This document shows positions 1 through 4,759 of a stretch of DNA of 5,645 nucleotides, one piece after another; the first letter of the stretch is position 1; every line of letters starts with the position of its first letter. The DNA is taken from positions 1 to 5,645 of the forward strand of contig JAHFTP010000118.1 of the NCBI GenBank assembly GCA_023265495.1, given 5' to 3'. The notes beneath the pieces are model-generated. The model did no database searches and was not told the DNA's origin. It saw nothing but the letters and a program-made list of their open reading frames with translations. The position numbers and the translations under genes were made by a program. The stretch is from Chlamydiota bacterium (GTDB lineage Bacteria > Chlamydiota > Chlamydiia > Chlamydiales > Rhabdochlamydiaceae).

Positions 1-67
1 GTTCACAGTTTAATTTTTAGATTAGCAAGATAGGGGAGAATAGATCAAGTGCTAAGCAAAATCCTGG

Positions 68-787
68 ATGATAAAAGCAGGGATCGGTTACAATTTTCTT
101 CCTATGAAACCAAAAGATTTGCCATTTCCCTATTCATGGGAAGACAGACGTCCTTTACTTAAAGATGGCGTCCTATTTGTCCCCGATTATTACCAAGGCC
201 ACAGCGAGTTTCCCAAACTAGACTGGTCTTGCGGCGCTGTTTTTGCTAATACAAATAGAGTGGTCATTGAATACTGCTCGGGCAATGGCGCCTGGATTAT
301 AGACAAAGCGCTCTCTTTTCCTGCGATCAATTGGGTGGCAGTGGAGTGGCGTTTTGATCGAGTTCGCAAAATTTGGTCTAAGAAAAACAATACCCTCATA
401 CCCAATCTCTTTATTGTTTGCGGAGAAGCTGTGACTTTTACTTCTTCTTATGTGCAGGAGAGTAGTGTCAGCGAAGTCTACGTCAACTTCCCCGATCCAT
501 GGCCCAAGGAAAAACATGCGAAGAATCGACTTATACAACAAGAGTTTATTCAGGCAATAGCCAAAGCCGTTGTGAAAGAAGGAAAAGCTACGTTTGTCAC
601 CGACGCTGCTGCGTATAGCAGACAGATGGTTGAACAGATGCAACAGAGCGGAGAGTGGAGATCCCATTTCCCTTCCCCTTATTTTGTGTCGGAGTGGGAT
701 GGATACGGACCTTCTTATTTCAACGATCTTTGGACATCACAGGGAAGGTCGATTTTTTATCATCAATTTATCAATGGAAAGGGGTAA
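68..787 (+). CDS. trmB: tRNA (guanine-N7-)-methyltransferase (TrmB)
   Basis: This enzyme uses S-adenosylmethionine to form 7-methylguanosine at position 46 in the variable loop of tRNAs, and acts in the cytoplasm. The 239-residue product has a Rossmann-type methyltransferase core. Motif I is VVIEYCSGNG (residues 65-74, E68), followed by an acidic residue after strand 2 (E93). The family hallmark NFPDPWPKEKHAKNRL spans 140-155, and a TD pair lies at 178-179. The family's C-terminal T-x-F/Y-E motif seems replaced by SYFN (216-219). An in-frame stop at 53-55 limits the start to ATG 68 or later. Neither ATG 68 nor Met13 (ATG 104) has a strong Shine-Dalgarno. Residues from MKPKDL (Met13) onward look more like chlamydial TrmB N-termini, so ATG 104 is a real alternative. 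The stop codon directly abuts the next gene's ATG, which suggests co-transcription and coupled translation. Family assignment is strong; catalytic competence is inferred. Confidence 0.93.
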   Translation: MIKAGIGYNFLPMKPKDLPFPYSWEDRRPLLKDGVLFVPDYYQGHSEFPKLDWSCGAVFANTNRVVIEYCSGNGAWIIDKALSFPAINWVAVEWRFDRVRKIWSKKNNTLIPNLFIVCGEAVTFTSSYVQESSVSEVYVNFPDPWPKEKHAKNRLIQQEFIQAIAKAVVKEGKATFVTDAAAYSRQMVEQMQQSGEWRSHFPSPYFVSEWDGYGPSYFNDLWTSQGRSIFYHQFINGKG

Positions 788-1924
788 ATGGAGAAGCAGC
801 TACGTCTATCTTGGGATCATGCCCATCTCTACATAAACGAAAAACCCTTTCTTCCTATGATCCATGAAAAAGCAGATGTTTGCCTATCTTCGCCGCAGTA
901 TAATACGCTCTCCATTACTCTTTCCGCTGCAGTAGGAGAAGACTTGGATTGGGAGGCGCAAAAACTCCTCGCAAAGCAAGCAGTGGCCCGCGGGAAATAT
1001 CTCTTTTGGAATGTCGACTTTGGATTTGATAAAAACCCCGTCCTTTTGCAAGATGAGGCTACGTTTTATTCTTTGAGTATCGCATTAGAAGAGCTAAACA
1101 AACAGCTGTTACAACCCTTTGCTGAGCATACGATCGGAGTGAGTTTGTTTCAGGGGAAAATTCCTTTTGCCCACTATTTCATCTGGAGCCAGCAACAAGA
1201 GGATCTCTTTATGGAGTCTTTAGCAGAAAAAAAATTTTTTTCTGCAGGAGACGATAGTGAGCGATGGAGACGGTCAGAGGAAGGAAAATTTCACTATGAC
1301 AACTTTAGCGCAGCTCTTTTTGCCGCGTACTTACAGAGGTTGCTCTCTTTTCTTCCGGATGAACTTCTCGCCTTTTGTCTAATTGATGTGAGTCAAGCTA
1401 CCAGTATGGCAGCAACTGCTCTGATGCTATCGAAAGAAAAATTCCCCTATCTGCTACTTGCTCTTAGAGGAGCAAAAGCCTCTTTTGGTCATCTAAGCTG
1501 GGAAGAGGGGAGCTGTACGGGCGGATGGATAGGCAAGGGTGAGGTAAAGGAAAGGGACATACAACCCTTGCAAACAGCTCTGTGTCTACCAAAAGAAGAA
1601 TATCTGCATGGAGAAAATATCGCCCTACTTGAAGAGGTATTTGCAAAACTGCAAGACACTGCCTATAGGGTCATCCCAGAAGATATGCTCACAGAAGCAT
1701 GGAACGAGTTAACTGAAATTGTGGTGATCTCTTCTCTACTCAGTCCTAGAGGAATGAGAAAAATCATCGGATTTTGTGTGGCAGGTGGAGTTGTTATCTC
1801 CTACGGAGAGCCTTTAGGGCTTGAAGAGGAAGTACACTTTGATGAATACATTGCTAGCGTTAAAGGAAATCGGAGCAGAGGGATTCGAACCCCCGACCCA
1901 CTGCTCCCAAAGCAGTTGCGCTAG
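788..1924 (+). CDS. Conserved-looking hypothetical protein, 3' end inside tRNA-Pro
   Basis: I do not recognise a functional family for this 378-residue protein. It looks soluble: no signal peptide and no membrane segment. Hydrophobic strands alternate with helical stretches, for example YLFWNVDFGF (71-80), IGVSLFQG (116-123), LLAFCLIDVSQ (193-203), PYLLLALRGAK (220-230) and GFCVAGGVVISYG (328-340). This could fit an alpha/beta fold, but that is inference. The ATG follows the trmB stop with no gap, and GGGG at 781-784 can serve as a ribosome binding site only three bases away, so coupling to trmB is likely. Residues 362-378 (RSRGIRTPDPLLPKQLR) are read from the antisense of the tRNA-Pro gene. 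This tail is therefore unlikely to be part of any ancestral domain. An A8T7 run at 1227-1241 encodes EKKFF (147-151) and is prone to slippage. In Chlamydia an unassigned gene also lies near pgi (from memory), which would fit shared synteny. Gene reality is well supported by length, spacing and coding-like composition. Confidence 0.82.
   Translation: MEKQLRLSWDHAHLYINEKPFLPMIHEKADVCLSSPQYNTLSITLSAAVGEDLDWEAQKLLAKQAVARGKYLFWNVDFGFDKNPVLLQDEATFYSLSIALEELNKQLLQPFAEHTIGVSLFQGKIPFAHYFIWSQQQEDLFMESLAEKKFFSAGDDSERWRRSEEGKFHYDNFSAALFAAYLQRLLSFLPDELLAFCLIDVSQATSMAATALMLSKEKFPYLLLALRGAKASFGHLSWEEGSCTGGWIGKGEVKERDIQPLQTALCLPKEEYLHGENIALLEEVFAKLQDTAYRVIPEDMLTEAWNELTEIVVISSLLSPRGMRKIIGFCVAGGVVISYGEPLGLEEEVHFDEYIASVKGNRSRGIRTPDPLLPKQLR
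1223..1245. repeat. Perfect A8T7-centred palindrome inside the hypothetical gene
   Basis: GCAG, eight A, seven T, then CTGC form an inverted repeat with 11-base arms around one central A. It lies inside codons 146-153 of the unassigned gene. It contains the heptamer A AAA AAA in the reading phase used by -1 ribosomal slippage. A -1 shift here would give seven extra codons and then TAG at 1255-1257. Seen directly; any function is unknown. Confidence 0.85.
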
Positions 1925-1944
1925 CCAAACTGCGCTATGCTCCG
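1870..1944 (-). tRNA. tRNA-Pro, anticodon UGG
   Basis: On the - strand this 75-base stretch folds as a complete cloverleaf. The acceptor stem CGGAGCA pairs with TGCTCCG, with U8 and A9 following its 5' arm. The D stem is GCGC/GCGC, with GG in its loop. The anticodon stem ACTGC/GCAGT encloses the loop TTTGGGA, giving anticodon UGG with U33 and G37. The variable loop is GGGTC. The T arm is GGGGG-TTCGAAT-CCCTC with one G-U pair. C1-G72 and discriminator A73 (position 1870) are the bacterial proline identity features, and G37 fits the m1G37 made by TrmD. CCA is not encoded (ATTT follows on that strand), so it must be added by CCA nucleotidyltransferase. With U34, this tRNA can read most or all CCN codons. 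Its 3' part lies antisense to the last codons of the upstream + strand gene. Confidence 0.97.
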
Positions 1945-1955
1945 ATTTTTGCTAG

Positions 1956-1982
1956 CAGTTATATCTAACTGTCTTATTTTTA
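1956..1982 (+). terminator. Weak hairpin plus T-rich tail after the trmB pair
   Basis: CAGTTA (1956-1961), loop TATC and TAACTG (1966-1971) form a perfect six-pair stem, followed by TCTTATTTTTAG. This has the layout of an intrinsic terminator for + strand transcription leaving the trmB pair. The stem is short and AT-rich, so efficiency would be low by itself. The structured antisense tRNA just upstream, followed by ATTTTT at 1945-1950, could add to it. On the opposite strand the same palindrome overlaps the tRNA promoter. Confidence 0.4.
1958..1963 (-). promoter_or_regulatory. Putative -10 element of the tRNA-Pro promoter
   Basis: Read on the - strand, TATAAC matches the sigma70/sigma66 -10 consensus TATAAT at five of six positions. 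It ends 13 bases before the mature tRNA 5' end, which predicts a leader of about six bases, normal for a tRNA gene. The -35 is poor: the hexamer 17 bases upstream is TTTCTA, and the better TTGTCC (1992-1987) is 23 bases away. The element sits inside the palindrome at 1956-1971. Inference from position and one hexamer only. Confidence 0.4.
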
Positions 1983-1993
1983 GAAAGGACAAA

Positions 1994-2026
1994 ATGCGGC
2001 AATTTTTCTTTTTGGATAAGAAATAG
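1994..2026 (+). CDS. Possible 10-residue leader ORF before pgi (MRQFFFLDKK)
   Basis: ATG at 1994 is preceded by AAAGGA (1984-1989) at a workable distance. It opens a 10-codon frame, MRQFFFLDKK, ending at TAG 2024-2026, 55 bases before the pgi start. Three consecutive Phe codons and one Leu codon fall in a T-rich stretch. It could be a translated leader that affects pgi mRNA, or a chance product of an AT-rich spacer. No alternative hairpins typical of amino-acid attenuators are evident, and a Phe-sensing role would make little sense for a glycolytic gene. Chance is quite possible. Confidence 0.2.
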   Translation: MRQFFFLDKK

Positions 2027-2070
2027 GAAATCTGTCAGTATTAGTAATAAATATTTTAACCCGGCATATG

Positions 2071-2075
2071 AGGAG
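2071..2075 (+). promoter_or_regulatory. Ribosome binding site of pgi
   Basis: AGGAG sits six bases before ATG 2082 and fixes that codon as the start. It is the clearest Shine-Dalgarno in the window. An overlapping out-of-frame ATG at 2068 contains this motif and opens only five codons. Confidence 0.8.
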
Positions 2076-2081
2076 ATTCTT

Positions 2082-3680
2082 ATGACTGCATTTAGTCATT
2101 TCAAGTCTGTGAAACGGTTAGGGGAGCTGGCCCAAGATCCTTTTGACTTAGCTCAGGAGGGTGCGCTAACGCCCAAGCGTATTGAGTCCTTTATGCAAGA
2201 GGGTTGTGGTCTTAAGCTTTTTTATGGGACAGAGCGAGTCAGTGAGATCACGATGCAAGCCCTTGGAGATCTCGCTGTAGAGTCAGAGGCCGTAGAAAAA
2301 ATGGAAAAAATGCAATCTGGCGAAGTGATGAATTGCATTGAGGGCTTCGAGTCGGAAAATCGCATGGTGCTTCATACGGCAATGAGAGATTTCTTTGAAA
2401 ATGCAAATCCTTCTCCTGTAGCGAAAGAAGCCACTGAGCTCGCCTATAAGGAACTAGAAAAGTTAACAGTGTTCTTAAAGGAAATAGAAACAAAGGACTT
2501 ATTTACTGATATTGTGCAAGTAGGAATTGGAGGTTCTGACTTAGGTCCCAGAGCTGTTTACCTGGCGCTGAAGGCGTATAGCAAGCAGAGTAGAAGAGCG
2601 CATTTCTTTTCCAATGTCGATCCGGATGATGCTGAAGATGTCTTGAGGGGATTAGACCTTGCTAAAACAGTATTTGTTGTCGTTTCTAAATCGGGCACGA
2701 CTTTGGAGACGAGGACAAATGAAGAGCTGGTGCGCGACAAACTAAAAAAGGCAGGCCTTGACCCCAAAAAACATATCATTGCTGTCACAGGGAAAGGAAG
2801 CCCCATGGATGATGAAACGCTTTACCTAGCCTCATTTGCCATGTGGGACTACATAGGGGGGCGCTACTCCGTCACGTCGATGGTAGGGGGGGTTACCCTT
2901 GCCTTTGTCTTAGGCATGGATCGTTTCCTGGATTTTTTGCGAGGGGCAAGCGCCATGGATAAGCTTGCATTAAAAAAGGAGATGAAACAAAACCTCCCCC
3001 TTTTATCCGCTTGTTTAAGTGTATGGAATCGCAACTTCCTTGGTTTGCCAACAACTGCTATTATCCCTTATTCGCAAGCATTATCCCGCTTTCCCGCACA
3101 TCTTCAGCAGCTCAACATGGAGTCTAACGGAAAGAGGATCGACCGCAAAGGTCGCGGCGTGGATTTTGACACGGGAGCCATATTTTGGGGAGAGCCAGGG
3201 ACCAATGGTCAACACTCCTTTTTTCAGCTCATACATCAGGGTACTTCGGCAATTTCCGTCGAGTTTATCGGCTTTTTACAGCCGCAGTATAAGGTGGACC
3301 TCTTATTCCAAAATACCCTCTCTCAAGAAAAGTTGCTCTCCAATCTCTTTGCGCAAGCCATCGCCCTGGCCGTAGGGCAGAAACACGCAAACCCCAATAA
3401 GGTATTTCCAGGAAATAGGCCTACGCGTGTTTTACTTGCAGATCAGCTCGACCCCTATACATTGGGAGCTCTCTTATCCTACTATGAGAACTCCGCCGCC
3501 TTTCAGGGCTTTATTTGGGACATCAATTCCTTTGACCAGGAGGGAGTGCAGCTGGGCAAAGTACTTGCCTCTCAATTGATTGATTTATTTTCTCAAGCAA
3601 GAGAGAAAAAGAGCGTGGATGCTAAGGCTTTCCCTCTAGGGCAAGCCTTCTTTCGGCACTTGCATAAGGAAAATGATTGA
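2082..3680 (+). CDS. pgi: Glucose-6-phosphate isomerase (Pgi)
   Basis: This cytosolic glycolysis and gluconeogenesis enzyme (EC 5.3.1.9) interconverts glucose 6-phosphate and fructose 6-phosphate. The 532-residue product is full length for the family and carries two SIS sugar-isomerase domains. Substrate and phosphate loops are VGIGGSDLGPRA (147-158) and VSKSGTTLET (201-210). The first PROSITE-type signature is DYIGGRYSVTS (256-266, R261). MESNGK (346-351) carries the catalytic base E347. GTNGQHSF (373-380) carries the ring-opening H378, exactly 31 residues after E347 as in the rabbit enzyme (E357/H388). The second signature FDQEGVQLGK (484-493) ends with catalytic K493, and has Gln where most relatives have Glu (GVELGK). 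No catalytic residue is missing. The gene is apparently transcribed alone: a 137-base spacer with tRNA-Pro precedes it, and recF converges from the other side, overlapping its last 19 codons by 59 bp. Confidence 0.98.
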   Translation: MTAFSHFKSVKRLGELAQDPFDLAQEGALTPKRIESFMQEGCGLKLFYGTERVSEITMQALGDLAVESEAVEKMEKMQSGEVMNCIEGFESENRMVLHTAMRDFFENANPSPVAKEATELAYKELEKLTVFLKEIETKDLFTDIVQVGIGGSDLGPRAVYLALKAYSKQSRRAHFFSNVDPDDAEDVLRGLDLAKTVFVVVSKSGTTLETRTNEELVRDKLKKAGLDPKKHIIAVTGKGSPMDDETLYLASFAMWDYIGGRYSVTSMVGGVTLAFVLGMDRFLDFLRGASAMDKLALKKEMKQNLPLLSACLSVWNRNFLGLPTTAIIPYSQALSRFPAHLQQLNMESNGKRIDRKGRGVDFDTGAIFWGEPGTNGQHSFFQLIHQGTSAISVEFIGFLQPQYKVDLLFQNTLSQEKLLSNLFAQAIALAVGQKHANPNKVFPGNRPTRVLLADQLDPYTLGALLSYYENSAAFQGFIWDINSFDQEGVQLGKVLASQLIDLFSQAREKKSVDAKAFPLGQAFFRHLHKEND

Positions 3681-4752
3681 TCCGTCCTTGGCATATGCAG
3701 ATGGGGTGAATGTCTTCTTTCTCCGATGAATAGTCGAGGTGAGGGGAGGTGAGAAACGATTGGGCAAACTGGCCCATCTCCTCAAAGAGTGATCGCCTTC
3801 GGGAATGGTCAAGATGTATGGCAAAATCATCGATGCCCATAAGAGGCGCACATTGTAGCTGTTCTTTGAAGATAAACCATTGTCCAAAGCGAAGAGCTGT
3901 GAGGACACATCTTTTTTGCCCTTCGCTACAAAAGGACTTAGCTTCTTTGCCATTGATGGCCAATGCGAGATCATCTCTATGCGGTCCGCTGAGCGTCGTT
4001 TTTAGCAGCCGATCTCTTTTTCTTGTTTTCTGCAAGTGTTCTAACATCTTATTTGCCAGTGTCTCTTCTCTATTTTCTTCCTTGTAGGGGCTCTCGTAGC
4101 TCATGTGCAGGTTTTCTTCTTCTTTTGTAAAGGAGTAAGCTAGCTTGGCTACGATGGGAAGGAGAGTAGCAATCATTTGCTTTCGTTTAACAACAAGGTA
4201 GGAGCCAGCTTTGGCTAAGATTTGCTCCCATGGGCTTAAGAGAGCATCCCCCTCTATTTTCAGAAGAGCATTTCTTTGTTTGAGGGCTTTATAGTATCTA
4301 CCTAGGTGATGCACATAGAGGGGATCTAGCTGAGCGATGTGAAGGTCCATAAATCGTCTTCTCTCTGAGGGGGAGCCCATAATCAGAGATATATCTTCCG
4401 GCACTAAAATAATGCTGGGAAACATCCCTAAAAGAGGTAGGAAGCTCGCATAGTTTGTGCTGTTATGTTGAATTCTGCGGTTTTTGCCGTCGTATGTGAG
4501 GGAAAGGCTTTGGGTAACACCATCTTTAAGAAAAAAAGCTTGCAGAGAGAACTCGTTCGCTCCTTCTCGTATAAGATCTCCTAGGTGGCATGTACGAAAC
4601 GACCTGCCCGTAGAAAGTAGGCCTATGGCTTCTAATAAGTTCGTTTTGCCCTGCGCATTGTCTCCGGTGATCCAATTGATTTTAGGACCAAATGCGATCT
4701 CTTCTTCCTCATAGTTTCTAAAGCTACGTAAGACTAACTTTTGCAGCTGCAT
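3622..4752 (-). CDS. recF: DNA replication and repair protein RecF
   Basis: RecF is an SMC-like ABC ATPase that binds DNA at gaps and, with RecO and RecR, helps load RecA during recombinational gap repair. The 376-residue product has normal family length. The N-terminal MQLQKLVLRSFRNYE start is typical. Walker A is GDNAQGKT (30-37, K36), followed by NLLEAIGLLSTGRSFR (38-53). The RecF-specific SGPHRDD is at 255-261, the ABC signature region is CSEGQKR (275-281), and Walker B is LMGIDD (304-309). The D-loop region reads IHLD (312-315), where the family usually has a Glu before LD. The last ~18 residues are encoded opposite the end of pgi. The ATG lies 7 bases after the dnaN stop, with AAGG at the dnaN stop as a weak Shine-Dalgarno, so it is probably co-transcribed and coupled with dnaN. 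The RecF call is firm; the C-terminal third is diverged. Confidence 0.96.
   Translation of the reverse strand: MQLQKLVLRSFRNYEEEEIAFGPKINWITGDNAQGKTNLLEAIGLLSTGRSFRTCHLGDLIREGANEFSLQAFFLKDGVTQSLSLTYDGKNRRIQHNSTNYASFLPLLGMFPSIILVPEDISLIMGSPSERRRFMDLHIAQLDPLYVHHLGRYYKALKQRNALLKIEGDALLSPWEQILAKAGSYLVVKRKQMIATLLPIVAKLAYSFTKEEENLHMSYESPYKEENREETLANKMLEHLQKTRKRDRLLKTTLSGPHRDDLALAINGKEAKSFCSEGQKRCVLTALRFGQWFIFKEQLQCAPLMGIDDFAIHLDHSRRRSLFEEMGQFAQSFLTSPHLDYSSEKEDIHPICICQGRINHFPYASAERRLALEGKP
3624..3649. other. Inverted repeat in the pgi/recF 3' overlap
   Basis: AAGGCTT (3624-3630) and AAGCCTT (3643-3649) are perfect complements, and CCC/GGG inside can extend the stem around a TCTA loop. It lies where both convergent genes end; the recF stop codon (3624-3622) shares its first base. 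On the - strand a T-rich run (TTTTTCTCTC) follows about 13 bases later, which is too far for a textbook terminator. On the + strand CTTTCTT-like sequence is sparse. It may weakly serve as a shared terminator, or may be chance. Confidence 0.3.
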
Positions 4753-4759
4753 GCAAGCC

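Noticed and set aside
2..30. TTCACA as a -35 box for trmB
   Set aside because: No acceptable -10 hexamer lies 16-18 bases downstream (GCAAGA); the upstream context is also cut off by the window edge.
218..667. 149-codon ORF on the - strand opposite trmB
   Set aside because: No family resemblance, and it lies fully antisense to a clear trmB; it is a shadow frame.
1870..1944. tRNA-Pro as an integration (att) site of a mobile element
   Set aside because: No integrase, no second copy of the tRNA 3' end, and housekeeping genes lie on both sides.
1949..1977. pgi promoter TTGCTA-17-TCTTAT
   Set aside because: Only four of six matches in each box in an AT-rich spacer; several other placements score as well, so no choice is supported.
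2068..2085. Five-codon ORF MRRFL overlapping the pgi start
   Set aside because: It consists of the Shine-Dalgarno region itself and has no ribosome binding site; simple overlap of ATG with AGGAG.
3736..3753. GAGGTGAG repeated at 10-base spacing
   Set aside because: Two copies only, inside recF coding sequence; no sign of a repeat array.
3749..4087. 112-codon + strand ORF preceded by GAGGTGAG
   Set aside because: Antisense to the conserved part of recF, with a composition that looks like reversed RecF codons; the purine-rich start is chance.
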